From Pseudomonas sp. PB120 (GTDB lineage Bacteria > Pseudomonadota > Gammaproteobacteria > Pseudomonadales > Pseudomonadaceae), in NCBI RefSeq assembly GCF_009761815.1, contig NZ_RWIN01000011.1:29293-93292 (forward strand): DNA of 64,000 nucleotides. The letters run 5' to 3'. Each line of letters opens with the position of its first letter. Position 1 is the stretch's first letter. This document shows positions 1 to 8,214 of this stretch, piece after piece. The notes beneath the pieces were generated by a model. It ran no database searches and was not told the origin of the DNA. It saw nothing but the letters and a program-made list of their open reading frames with translations. The position numbers and the translations under genes were made by a program.

Positions 1-260
1 CCGGCAAACTGGTCGAGCTGGATGCGTTCAGCGGTAAGATGCTCAACTATGCGGTGCTCGACACCAATGGCGATGGTCTGGTCGACGGTAACGATACGAT
101 TTCCAGCGGGGTGATCTTTACCGGTGGCATCCCGACATTGAACGCCATCGTCAACGGCGCGGCGCGCAAGGTCGTGAATGATTCCAGTGGCGGCATCAGC
201 ACACTGGTGGAAAAATCCGGCGGCGGCAGCCGTCGCATCATGTGGCGACAAATACAGTAA
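1..260 (+). CDS. pilY1: PilY1 C-terminal fragment (type IV pilus tip adhesin/biogenesis factor)
   Basis: This is the last 85 or so codons of a gene that begins before the window; the reading frame is open from base 3. The fragment reads as the end of the PilY1 beta-propeller region: it contains a calcium-loop pattern (DTNGDGLVD) and ends in an RRIMWRQIQ tail like that of pseudomonad PilY1 proteins. PilY1 is a large secreted or pilus-tip protein that primes type IV pilus assembly with the minor pilins and binds calcium. The next gene is pilE, 14 bases downstream, which is the expected neighbour in the minor-pilin operon. Identity rests on the short tail plus context, so it is good but not certain. 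Confidence 0.72.
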   Translation, partial: GKLVELDAFSGKMLNYAVLDTNGDGLVDGNDTISSGVIFTGGIPTLNAIVNGAARKVVNDSSGGISTLVEKSGGGSRRIMWRQIQ

Positions 261-274
261 GTGAGAGTTGAGGA

Positions 275-673
275 ATGCGCAGATCCAACCGAGGTTTTAC
301 CCTGATCGAAATCATGATCGTGATTGCGATCATCGGGATCGTCATCACCATTGGCTACCCGAGCCTCACTGAATACGTGAAAAAGGGGCGTCGTGCCGAA
401 GTGGTCGGCGTGCTGTCCGAGCAGGCGCAAACGCTTGAGCGGTTCTACTCGAACAAAAATGTCTACACCGGCGCCACCGGCCTCAGCGCCGGTACCGATT
501 TCTACACCATTACACCGACGCTGACCGACCAGACGTTCCTGCTGACGGCCGTGCGCAAGGCCGGCGCCATGGCGTCGGACAAGTGTGGCGATTTCACCCT
601 GACCAACACCGGTGTCAGAAGCATGGTCAATGCAACGGCCGGCTTGACCACCAAGGATTGCTGGGGTCGCTGA
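275..673 (+). CDS. pilE: Type IV minor pilin PilE
   Basis: A 132-residue prepilin. It starts with a short positively charged leader ending in Gly-7, followed by the class III signal FTLIEIMIVIAIIGI, in which mature residue 5 is Glu; PilD (encoded at 18.5-19.4 kb) would cleave before the Phe and methylate it. Two C-terminal cysteines (in DKCGDF and KDCWGR) fit the D-region disulfide loop of pilins. A GAGG ribosome site lies just ahead of the ATG. It follows pilY1 directly and is probably the last gene of the minor pilin operon. By family knowledge PilE joins the minor pilin complex that primes pilus assembly. A pseudopilin of another system is unlikely given the pilY1 neighbour. Confidence 0.88.
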   Translation: MRRSNRGFTLIEIMIVIAIIGIVITIGYPSLTEYVKKGRRAEVVGVLSEQAQTLERFYSNKNVYTGATGLSAGTDFYTITPTLTDQTFLLTAVRKAGAMASDKCGDFTLTNTGVRSMVNATAGLTTKDCWGR

Positions 674-728
674 GTTTGCTTTTTTGGCGCCCTTTGCGCC
701 TCTGTCTATTTATCGGTTGGATCAGAAC

Positions 729-1829
729 ATGACCATGCAACAGCAAGTGGTGATTGTCGGCGGTGGGGTGATTGGCCTGCTGACGGCGTTCAATCTCGCG
801 TCCGACGTGCAGAGTGTTGTGCTGCTGGATCGCTCCAATGTCGGCCAGGAATCGTCCTGGGCCGGAGGCGGCATTGTTTCGCCGCTCTATCCATGGCGCT
901 ACAGCCCGGCGGTCACTGCGCTGGCCCATTGGTCCCAGGATTTTTATCCACAGCTGGGTGAGCGGCTATTTGCAGCCACCGGTGTCGATCCTGAAGTCCA
1001 CACCACCGGGTTGTACTGGCTGGACCTGGATGACGAAGCCGAGGCGCTGGCCTGGGCCGAGCGCGAGAACCGCCCGCTCACGCCTGTGGATATCTCGGCC
1101 GCGCATGATGCGGTGCCGGTATTGGGAGCCGGGTTTGCCCGGGCAATCTACATGGCCGATGTGGCCAACGTGCGCAATCCGCGACTGGTGAAATCCCTCA
1201 AGGCTGCACTGCTGGCGCTGCCGAACGTGACGATTCATGAGCAATGCGAAGTCAGCGGGTTTGTCCGCGAAGGCGATCAGGTGGTTGGTGTGCAAACCTC
1301 GGTGGGCGCGATCCGCGGCGATCAGGTGGTGCTGACGGCGGGTGCCTGGAGTGGAGATCTGTTGAAAGGCCTGGGGCTGGAGTTGCCGGTCGAGCCCGTG
1401 AAGGGGCAGATGATTCTCTACAAGTGCTCGGCCGATTTTTTGCCAAGCATGGTCCTGGCCAAGGGGCGTTATGCCATTCCCCGGCGCGACGGGCACATTC
1501 TGATTGGCAGTACGCTGGAGCATGAAGGCTACGACAAGACGCCGACCCCGTCGGCGCTGGAGAGTCTGAAAGCGTCGGCGGTGGAGTTGATTCCTGCGCT
1601 GGCGGATGCCGAACTCGTGGGGCATTGGGCCGGGCTGCGTCCGGGTTCGCCTGAAGGCATTCCCTATATCGGTCGGGTGCCGGGGTTTGATGGGCTTTGG
1701 CTAAATTGCGGGCATTACCGTAACGGGCTGGTGCTGGCGCCGGCATCGTGTCAGTTGTTTGCAGACGTGATGCTGGGGCGTGAGCCGATTATTGATCCGG
1801 CGCCGTATGCGCCGGCCGGGCGTATTTAA
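729..1829 (+). CDS. thiO: Glycine oxidase ThiO (FAD-dependent, thiamine thiazole synthesis)
   Basis: A 366-residue D-amino-acid-oxidase-fold protein. The N-terminus has the FAD-binding Rossmann motif VIVGGGVIGLLTAFNLA, and the C-terminal part has the GLWLNCGHYRNGLVLAPA segment typical of DAO-family active sites. ThiO oxidises glycine to iminoglycine (dehydroglycine), which supplies part of the thiazole ring of thiamine. The frame stays open to a TTG at 684, but the ATG at 729, directly before the flavin motif, is the better start; a second ATG follows at 735. It lies between pilE and pilR on the opposite strand from pilR, an arrangement I also know from other Pseudomonas genomes. A general FAD-dependent amino acid oxidase is the alternative. 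Confidence 0.86.
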   Translation: MTMQQQVVIVGGGVIGLLTAFNLASDVQSVVLLDRSNVGQESSWAGGGIVSPLYPWRYSPAVTALAHWSQDFYPQLGERLFAATGVDPEVHTTGLYWLDLDDEAEALAWAERENRPLTPVDISAAHDAVPVLGAGFARAIYMADVANVRNPRLVKSLKAALLALPNVTIHEQCEVSGFVREGDQVVGVQTSVGAIRGDQVVLTAGAWSGDLLKGLGLELPVEPVKGQMILYKCSADFLPSMVLAKGRYAIPRRDGHILIGSTLEHEGYDKTPTPSALESLKASAVELIPALADAELVGHWAGLRPGSPEGIPYIGRVPGFDGLWLNCGHYRNGLVLAPASCQLFADVMLGREPIIDPAPYAPAGRI

Positions 1830-1860
1830 CCTTTAGAGATTGATCGCCTGACCGATCGCC

Positions 1861-1928
1861 ATCGCGAGCAGGCTCGCTCCCACAGAATGCACACCACCAA
1901 ACACTGTAGGAGCGAGCTTGCTCGCGAT
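1861..1928. repeat. REPIN (paired inverted REP elements)
   Basis: Two copies of a REP hairpin face each other. The left arm is ATCGCGAGCAGGCTCGCTCC followed by CACAG, and the right arm is CTGTAGGAGCGAGCTTGCTC followed by GCGAT. The spacer is only 18 bases, the shortest in the window. It sits in the convergent gap between thiO and pilR, 7 bases from the pilR stop codon, and could also serve as a bidirectional terminator. Confidence 0.88.
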
Positions 1929-1935
1929 GGGGCCC

Positions 1936-3276
1936 TCAATCCAACCCGAGCTTCTTCAGCCTGTAGCGCATCGACCTGAATGAAAGATTCAACCGCTGGG
2001 CCGCAGCCGTGCGGTTCCAGCGGGTTTCTTCCAGCGCCTGAAGAATCAATTTGCGCTCGACGTTTTCCAGATAGTCTTCCAGGTTATCGATCTGCGTCAG
2101 GTCCGGCGCACCGCCTTCGGCAGCGCAATTGCCTTCCGCCAGTCGAAGATCGCTGGCTTCGATCTGTTTGTTTTCGCACAACGTGTGAGCCCGTTCGAGC
2201 ACGTTCTCCAGTTCTCGCACATTGCCCGGGAAGCGGTAGCTTTTCAGTGCGTCGAGGGCCTGTGGGTGGAGTTTGGCCGCGGGGTGGCCGCTGCCCGCCG
2301 CCAGTCGTTTGAGCACATGGCTGGCCAAAGGCTCAATGTCGTCCCGGCGTTCGCGCAAGGGTGGAACCCGCAACTCGATCACATTCAGCCGGTAGTACAA
2401 ATCCTGACGAAAACGCTCCGCCGCGACTTCCGCGTCGAGGTCTTTGTGGGTGGCGCAAAGGATGCGCACATCGACCACGATTTCCTGCTGCCCGCCGACA
2501 CACCGGATGGCTTTTTCCTGAATGGCCCGCAGCATTTTGACCTGCATCGCCAGCGGCAAATCGGCAACTTCGTCGAGGAACAACGTGCCGCCATTGGCCG
2601 CCTGGAACAGCCCGGGCTTGTCTTCAATGGCGCCGCTGAAGCTGCCTTTGCGGTGACCGAAAAACTCGCTCTCCATCAATTCTGACGGGATTGCTCCACA
2701 GTTCACCGGGATAAACGGCTGGTTGGCGCGAGGCCCTTGTTCATGGATCAGTCGAGCGACCAGTTCCTTGCCGCTGCCAGACTCGCCGCTGATGTACACC
2801 GGCGCCTGGCTGCGCGCCAGTTTGTCGATGTGTTTGCGCAGGTTGCGCATGGGCAACGAGTCGCCCAGTAAACGGCGATCAATGGTTTGACTGGCGCCAC
2901 CGGGCGCGGGCAGGCGCAGGGCGCTGGTAACCAGCTCTCGCAGGCGTGTGAGGTCGACCGGTTTGGTCAGGAAGTCGAAGGCGCCGGCCTTGAGTGCGTT
3001 GATCGCCGTTTCCAGGCTGCCGTAGGCGGTGATCATTGCTACCGGGAGCTGTGGATAACGTTGCTGGATGTGTTGCACCAGCTCAAGACCGGTGCCATCG
3101 GGCAGGCGCATGTCGGTCAGGCACAGGTCGAAGGTTTCCCGAGACAGCAGCGATTGGGCTTCGCCAAGGTTGCGGGCACTGAAGGTGTCTAGTTTCATCC
3201 GTCCCAGGGTGATTTCCAGGAGTTCGCGGATATCCGGTTCATCGTCGACGATCAGGATTTTCTGCCGTGGGCTCAT
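1936..3276 (-). CDS. pilR: Sigma-54-dependent response regulator PilR
   Basis: A 446-residue NtrC-family activator. Residues 1-120 form a receiver domain with acidic D11/D12, phospho-acceptor D55 and K104. An AAA+ domain follows with Walker A GESGSGKE near residue 164 and the sigma-54 contact loop in the form GSFSGA (211-216) instead of the usual GAFTGA. The C-terminus is a Fis-type helix-turn-helix (NRTAAAQRLNLSFRSMRYRL). The ATG at 3276 was preferred over an upstream in-frame start because it begins directly before the receiver domain and leaves a 2-base gap to the pilS stop codon. With PilS it activates pilA transcription; a matching sigma-54 promoter lies at 22448-22464. Confidence 0.95.
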   Translation of the reverse strand: MSPRQKILIVDDEPDIRELLEITLGRMKLDTFSARNLGEAQSLLSRETFDLCLTDMRLPDGTGLELVQHIQQRYPQLPVAMITAYGSLETAINALKAGAFDFLTKPVDLTRLRELVTSALRLPAPGGASQTIDRRLLGDSLPMRNLRKHIDKLARSQAPVYISGESGSGKELVARLIHEQGPRANQPFIPVNCGAIPSELMESEFFGHRKGSFSGAIEDKPGLFQAANGGTLFLDEVADLPLAMQVKMLRAIQEKAIRCVGGQQEIVVDVRILCATHKDLDAEVAAERFRQDLYYRLNVIELRVPPLRERRDDIEPLASHVLKRLAAGSGHPAAKLHPQALDALKSYRFPGNVRELENVLERAHTLCENKQIEASDLRLAEGNCAAEGGAPDLTQIDNLEDYLENVERKLILQALEETRWNRTAAAQRLNLSFRSMRYRLKKLGLD

Positions 3277-3278
3277 GT

Positions 3279-4889
3279 TCAACTTTGTTTCCGTCCGTGA
3301 GCAAAGGTGATGCGAAAGCAGCCGCCGTCTTGGCGTGGTTTGAAGTCTAGGCGCGCCTGGTTGCTTTCGCACAGCTCACGGGACAGATAAAGCCCCAGGC
3401 CTGTGCCTTGGGTGCTCGTGGTGAAGAAGGGTTCGAACAAGTGCACCTGGTGGTCCGGTGCGACGCCGGGGCCGTCGTCCAGGACGTCGAGGATCGGCAG
3501 TTGACTGTCCGGGTCGACAAACAACTCGAGCCAGACTTGCGCATCGTCGTGGCTCAGCGCGCTGTGACGCCATGCGTTGCGCACCAGGTTGTCGAGTATC
3601 TGGCCCAGTTGGTTCGGGTCCATCAGGGTTTTGAAATCTCCCGAGCCGATGTGCAGGTGGATCTGCTGGCGCTCGCTCGCGCTGTCACGGGTTTCTGTGA
3701 CGAACCGTTCCAGCCACGGCTTCAGTTCAAGCCGTTGCGGTACGGTTTGCTGGCGGCGGGAGAGTTGCAGGACGTTTTCGATGACTCGATTCATTCGCTG
3801 AGAGTGGTCTTGAACAATTTGTGTCAGACGTCGGTCCGCACTGTTCAGTTCCTCTGATTCCAGTAATAGCTGTGCGGCGTGACTGATGGCGCCCAGCGGA
3901 TTGCGGATTTCATGGGCGATGCTGGCGGTCAGGCGGCCGAGGGCGACGAGTTTCAGTTGCTGGGCCTGTTGCACGATCTGCGCGAGGTCTTCGAGGAAGA
4001 CCAGCGTCTGGTGATGCGGGTTCTGGTCCAGGGCAATGAAGCTGGGTTGCAGCTCCAGGCCATTACTGGCGATCTTCAGGCTTTGGGGGCGCAAGATTGG
4101 ATTGTTCAGCCACAGTTGCAGTCGTTCGACGAGGGGAGGGCAGTGGTCGTCGATCCGTTGGTTTTCGAGGCTGCCGAGACCCAGCAACGTCAAGGCGCTG
4201 TGGTTGGCCAGTTGCACTCGCCGCTGGTTGTCGAGCACCAGAATGCCGGTGCGCATGCGTTGCAGGATTAGCGCGTTGAGGGTTTCGAGACCGACGACTT
4301 CACTGGCCCGCTGCTCGGCCAGCGTTTCGCTGACATCCAGGCGCCGTATCAGGGCTTGCACCAGCAATGCCGCGGCAAAACACAAAGCGCCCAGGGTGCC
4401 GGCTTGCAGATAATCGTTAGGGCTGGTGGGGTGGCTGAAACTTAACAGAAAGCTCAGCCCGACAATGCCAAGCGCTCCGATTGCCGCAATCAACAAACCG
4501 ATTCGGCTTCGCAGCAAGGTGTTGCCGATGGCCACCGATACGATCAGCAAGTTGCCGATGGCGCTGGCCACGCCTCCTGCAGCGTAGAACAGGCCACACA
4601 GCAACAAGACGTCGACCAGCACCAGGCCGAACAATTGCACCGGGTGCCGGGTGTTCTCGAAAAAGACCACCAGCAGGATATTCAGGACCAGGTACAACCA
4701 GCTGCCACTGCGCAGCAGGTCGCCATCGGCGAAGCTCAGCAACTGGTTGTCCATGTTGCTGGAGATCAGCAACACCAGGGTGATGCCGATGCTTAAACGG
4801 TAGAGGTGATAGAGGCGCAGCAGTCGCTGGGCCGGTCTGTTGCCGGGACTGGACGTCTCAGCGATCACTGGAACCCGGGCCTTGCTCAA
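3279..4889 (-). CDS. pilS: Sensor histidine kinase PilS
   Basis: A 536-residue membrane kinase. The N-terminal 190 residues carry about six hydrophobic segments (for example residues 30-50 and several between 65 and 190), matching the six-helix PilS anchor. A PAS-like region follows, then the HisKA phosphorylation box SIAHEIRNPLGAISHAAQLL and an HATPase_c domain with an N box (NLVRNAWRHS) and the G boxes DDGPGV and GTGLGLYLS. In known systems PilS senses pilin level in the inner membrane and phosphorylates PilR. It is the upstream gene of the pilS-pilR pair, 2 bases apart, and its first codons overlap the end of the small zinc-ribbon-like gene at 4858-5091, so the three are probably co-transcribed. 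Confidence 0.94.
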   Translation of the reverse strand: MSKARVPVIAETSSPGNRPAQRLLRLYHLYRLSIGITLVLLISSNMDNQLLSFADGDLLRSGSWLYLVLNILLVVFFENTRHPVQLFGLVLVDVLLLCGLFYAAGGVASAIGNLLIVSVAIGNTLLRSRIGLLIAAIGALGIVGLSFLLSFSHPTSPNDYLQAGTLGALCFAAALLVQALIRRLDVSETLAEQRASEVVGLETLNALILQRMRTGILVLDNQRRVQLANHSALTLLGLGSLENQRIDDHCPPLVERLQLWLNNPILRPQSLKIASNGLELQPSFIALDQNPHHQTLVFLEDLAQIVQQAQQLKLVALGRLTASIAHEIRNPLGAISHAAQLLLESEELNSADRRLTQIVQDHSQRMNRVIENVLQLSRRQQTVPQRLELKPWLERFVTETRDSASERQQIHLHIGSGDFKTLMDPNQLGQILDNLVRNAWRHSALSHDDAQVWLELFVDPDSQLPILDVLDDGPGVAPDHQVHLFEPFFTTSTQGTGLGLYLSRELCESNQARLDFKPRQDGGCFRITFAHGRKQS

Positions 4890-5091
4890 GGTGAGCCTGG
4901 CTGCAATACCACTGTTGTTGGAGATTCAGCGCGCGGTCGCGGGGCAGGTGGACGCCGCAATGAGCGCAACGGACCATGGGGGCCGCTTCCAGCTCGGGGG
5001 AGGACTTGGGCGCGGACGCCTGGCCCTTGAACTTGCGCCAGAACCATACCGCAGCGGCAATCAGAGCGATCCAGAACAATAAACGAAGCAT
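4858..5091 (-). CDS. Small membrane protein with CxxC zinc-ribbon-like motif (PP0351-type)
   Basis: A 77-residue conserved pseudomonad protein. Residues 1-18 form a transmembrane helix (MLRLLFWIALIAAAVWFW), then a basic stretch, then a cytoplasmic domain with the motif CAHCGVHLPRDRA and a later YCSQAH. The Cys pairing CxxC plus C-x2-H is reminiscent of a treble-clef zinc site. Its stop overlaps the pilS start by 32 bases, so translation is probably coupled. The family is widespread just upstream of pilS in Pseudomonas, but I know of no assigned function. A role connected to PilS is only inferred from position. Confidence 0.78.
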   Translation of the reverse strand: MLRLLFWIALIAAAVWFWRKFKGQASAPKSSPELEAAPMVRCAHCGVHLPRDRALNLQQQWYCSQAHLEQGPGSSDR

Positions 5092-5182
5092 GGTGAGCTG
5101 CTATTTGATTAATGATTCAGCAGTTTAGCCAAGGACGGGTCAGGCGCACAGCGTATTCATTCACCCGAAAAAGCAGGCAATA

Positions 5183-5210
5183 AAAAGGGAGGCTCGAGAG
5201 CCTCCCTTTT
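5183..5210 (-). terminator. Rho-independent terminator after bamD
   Basis: A 12-base-pair perfect hairpin (AAAAGGGAGGCT, loop CGAG, AGCCTCCCTTTT) lies 16 bases past the bamD stop. A-run and T-run flanks on both sides would let it work in either direction, but it is placed to end bamD transcripts. Confidence 0.85.
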
Positions 5211-5225
5211 GCACAACCCGACGAA

Positions 5226-6248
5226 TCAGTCGAACACGCCGAAGGTCATGTAGCTGAACCACGAACGGTCGCTGTTGTTGCCTTCCGCTTCGTGATTTTC
5301 TTCTTCGATCACGTCGCCATTGCCATCTTTAGGCTTGAGCTCGCTTGGTATCGCGTCCTTGGCGTCCTGGAACTGCTTCTGCACGTCCTGGTTGGCGCGG
5401 GTTTCGCCCGGCGGCAGCGGCGGACGGGATTCGATCAGGCCCAGGGTCGCCTTGCTCAACCACGAACGGTTGTCGGCTTCGGCTACCGACGGCACGAACT
5501 GACCGTCCACCAGGCTTGGGTGGTTCGGGTAGTTGAGCTTCAGGGTTTCGAGGCTGGTGGCCGCCAGTTCGTCCAGGTGCAGACGCTGGTAAGACTCGGT
5601 CATCACCGCCAGGCCGTCACCGACCGAAGGGGTTTCCTGGAAGTTTTCCACTACATAGCGACCACGGTTCGCGGCAGCCACATAGGCCTGACGGGTCAGG
5701 TAGTAGTCGGCAACGTGAATCTCGTAGGCTGCCAGCAGGTTGCGCAAGTAGATCATGCGCTGCTTGGCGTCCGGCGAATAGCGGCTGTTCGGGAAGCGGC
5801 TGGTCAGCTGGGCGAACTCGTTGTAGGAGTCGCGGGCAGCACCCGGGTCACGCTTGGTCATGTCCAGCGGCAGGAAACGCGACAGCAGGCCGACGTCCTG
5901 GTCGAAAGAGGTCAGGCCCTTGAGGTAATAGGCGTAATCCACGTTCGGATGCTGTGGGTGCAAACGAATGAAACGCTCGGCAGCGGACTTCGCAGCCTCT
6001 GGCTCGGTGTTCTTGTAGTTAGCGTAAATGAGCTCGAGTTGAGCCTGATCAGCATAGCGACCGAACGGGTAACGCGACTCCAGCGCCTTCAGCTTGGCTG
6101 TGGCGGCGGTGTAGCTATTGTTGTCCAGATCTTGCTGAGCCTGCTGGTACAGCTCGACTTCGCTAAGGTTTTCGTCTACGACTTCCTTCGATGAGCAAGC
6201 AGCGGTCAATGCGAGGATGGCGATCAGCAGCAGGTGTTTCACTTGCAT
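5226..6248 (-). CDS. bamD: Outer membrane assembly lipoprotein BamD (ComL)
   Basis: A 340-residue lipoprotein. It has a signal peptide with lipobox LTAAC and the lipidated Cys at residue 18, followed by tetratricopeptide repeats (for example [19 protein letters not shown] and the following [17 protein letters not shown]). BamD is an essential part of the BAM complex that inserts beta-barrel proteins into the outer membrane, binding BamA and BamC/E on the periplasmic face. The reading frame extends upstream to 6401, but the ATG at 6248 is directly ahead of the signal peptide. The C-terminal extension rich in acidic residues (residues 290-330) is usual in pseudomonads. It is divergent from rluD and ends at a clear terminator. 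Confidence 0.96.
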   Translation of the reverse strand: MQVKHLLLIAILALTAACSSKEVVDENLSEVELYQQAQQDLDNNSYTAATAKLKALESRYPFGRYADQAQLELIYANYKNTEPEAAKSAAERFIRLHPQHPNVDYAYYLKGLTSFDQDVGLLSRFLPLDMTKRDPGAARDSYNEFAQLTSRFPNSRYSPDAKQRMIYLRNLLAAYEIHVADYYLTRQAYVAAANRGRYVVENFQETPSVGDGLAVMTESYQRLHLDELAATSLETLKLNYPNHPSLVDGQFVPSVAEADNRSWLSKATLGLIESRPPLPPGETRANQDVQKQFQDAKDAIPSELKPKDGNGDVIEEENHEAEGNNSDRSWFSYMTFGVFD

Positions 6249-6399
6249 GGCGGCTTGCGTCCCTATGACGGCCGCTGTCTTGGGCGGGGCCGTCCTGTTA
6301 TGATGAGCGCCCCGTTGAATAGCCTCGGGGCAAAAGACGCCGTATTTAACCACAAGCGCGCAGCCGAAACCAAAGGCTGTGCCGACGCCTAGTCTGAGC

Positions 6400-7362
6400 A
6401 TGTCCGATAAAATTGAACTTCGCGCAGAGGTGCCGTCCGAATTGGGCGGCCAACGCCTCGATCAAGTCGCCGCACAATTATTCGCTGAGCACTCGCGCTC
6501 GCGCCTTTCCGCCTGGATCAAAGACGGCCGCCTGACTGTGGATGGGGCGGTTATCCGCCCGCGAGACATCGTTCACGGTGGCGCCATTCTTGAGCTGACT
6601 GCCGAGCAGGAAGCTCAGGGCGAATGGATCGCTCAAGACATCGAGCTGGACATCGTCTACGAAGACGACGACATCCTGGTGATCAACAAGCCTGCGGGCC
6701 TGGTGGTGCATCCGGCTGCCGGTCACGCTGATGGCACCTTGCTCAACGCCTTGCTGCACCACGTGCCGGACATTATCAATGTGCCCCGCGCCGGTATCGT
6801 GCACCGTCTGGACAAGGACACCACCGGTCTGATGGTGGTGGCCAAGACCATTCAGGCGCAGACGCAGCTGGTAACACAGTTGCAGAGCCGCAGCGTCAGC
6901 CGCATCTACGAGTGCATCGTAATCGGTGTCGTGACGGCGGGTGGCAAGATCAACGCGCCGATCGGTCGTCACGGCCAGCAACGCCAGCGAATGGCCGTGA
7001 TGGAAGGTGGCAAGCAGGCCGTCAGCCATTACCGCGTGCTCGAGCGTTTCCGTTCCCACACTCACGTGCGGGTGAAGCTGGAAACCGGTCGTACGCACCA
7101 GATTCGCGTGCACATGGCCCACATCAACTACCCGTTGGTCGGAGACCCAGCCTACGGCGGTCGTTTCCGTATTCCGCCAGCGGCCAGCCAGACCATGGTC
7201 GATTCCTTGAAGACGTTCCCGCGTCAGGCACTGCACGCGCGGTTCCTGGAGCTGGATCACCCGACCACCGGTAAACGCATGAGCTGGGAGTCGCCACTGC
7301 CGGACGATTTCGTCTGGTTGCTGACCCTGCTCAAGCAAGACCGTGAGGCGTTCATCGGATGA
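6400..7362 (+). CDS. rluD: 23S rRNA pseudouridine synthase RluD
   Basis: A 320-residue RluA-family enzyme. Residues 15-75 form an S4 RNA-binding domain ([20 protein letters not shown]), and the catalytic motif [19 protein letters not shown] contains the nucleophilic Asp. The segment [19 protein letters not shown] is the second conserved family block. RluD makes the three pseudouridines in helix 69 of 23S rRNA. The ATG at 6400 matches the family N-terminus; 6379 is an in-frame alternative. The gene overlaps pgeF by four bases, and the pair is divergent from bamD, the same arrangement as in other pseudomonads. Confidence 0.95.
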   Translation: MSDKIELRAEVPSELGGQRLDQVAAQLFAEHSRSRLSAWIKDGRLTVDGAVIRPRDIVHGGAILELTAEQEAQGEWIAQDIELDIVYEDDDILVINKPAGLVVHPAAGHADGTLLNALLHHVPDIINVPRAGIVHRLDKDTTGLMVVAKTIQAQTQLVTQLQSRSVSRIYECIVIGVVTAGGKINAPIGRHGQQRQRMAVMEGGKQAVSHYRVLERFRSHTHVRVKLETGRTHQIRVHMAHINYPLVGDPAYGGRFRIPPAASQTMVDSLKTFPRQALHARFLELDHPTTGKRMSWESPLPDDFVWLLTLLKQDREAFIG

Positions 7363-8084
7363 GTGACTGGCTGATTCCCGACTGGCCCGCGCCTGCCGGG
7401 GTGAAAGCCTGCGTGACCACCCGTGCGGGCGGCGTCAGTCTGGCGCCGTTCGACAGCCTCAACCTCGGCGATCACGTCGACGACAGCCCTGAAGCCGTTG
7501 CCGAGAATCGCCGTCGTTTGACCGATCATTTCAACATTCAACCGGCCTGGCTGCAGCAGGTTCACGGCATCGTCGTGGCCCACGCGGATCCGGGGGTTAC
7601 GGCGACCGCCGATGCCAGCTGGACAGCAACACCGGGTATCGCCTGCGCGGCAATGACCGCTGATTGCCTGCCGGCGCTGTTTTGCGACCGCGCCGGTACT
7701 CGCGTAGCCGCGGCCCATGCCGGTTGGCGCGGTCTGGCGGCGGGTGTGCTGGAAGCGACCCTCGACAGTCTGGACGTGCCACCTGCCGAGGTGTTGGTCT
7801 GGCTCGGCCCGGCCATCGGCCCGCAAGTTTTTGAAGTCGGCCCGGAAGTGCGTGAAACCTTCATTCAGCAACTGCCTGAAGCTGCCGAAGCTTTTGTGCC
7901 AAGTGCGAATGCTGGCAAATTCATAGCTGATATCTACGCGCTGGCGCGTCTGCGTCTGGCTGCTCGCGGCGTCACCGCTGTTTATGGCGGCGGATTCTGC
8001 ACCGTGACCGATCCACGCTTCTTTTCTTACCGCCGCAGTCCTCGCACCGGTCGGTTTGCCTCCCTTATTTGGCTCGAACGCTAA
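7359..8084 (+). CDS. pgeF: Multicopper polyphenol oxidase-fold protein PgeF (YfiH)
   Basis: A 241-residue protein of the YfiH/DUF152 family. The conserved His and Cys ligands are visible in QQVHGIVVAHAD, TADCLPALFCD and AAAHAGWRGLAAGV. Members act as purine nucleoside phosphorylase/deaminase enzymes, and in E. coli the protein edits wrongly incorporated L-Ser out of UDP-MurNAc peptides. The start overlaps the rluD stop by four bases (ATGA), a coupled arrangement common for this pair. There is no obvious terminator before the clpB promoter that follows. Confidence 0.9.
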   Translation: MSDWLIPDWPAPAGVKACVTTRAGGVSLAPFDSLNLGDHVDDSPEAVAENRRRLTDHFNIQPAWLQQVHGIVVAHADPGVTATADASWTATPGIACAAMTADCLPALFCDRAGTRVAAAHAGWRGLAAGVLEATLDSLDVPPAEVLVWLGPAIGPQVFEVGPEVRETFIQQLPEAAEAFVPSANAGKFIADIYALARLRLAARGVTAVYGGGFCTVTDPRFFSYRRSPRTGRFASLIWLER

Positions 8085-8114
8085 ACTCCTCTGACCTGCG
8101 TCAACTGTGCGACG

Positions 8115-8142
8115 CTTGAAACTCCCAGAATCGACCGCATCT
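8115..8142 (+). promoter_or_regulatory. Sigma-32 heat-shock promoter of clpB
   Basis: CTTGAAA at 8115-8121 and CCGCATCT at 8135-8142, separated by 13 bases, match the RpoH consensus CTTGAAA and CCCCATnT at all but one position. The promoter is about 75 bases ahead of the clpB start. Confidence 0.78.
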
Positions 8143-8214
8143 ATAACGGTATCTGGCAGGTTTCTTCATTCAGGATGTTTTATAGGTCCGGCCTGCTCAA
8201 AAGGAAGGTGACCC

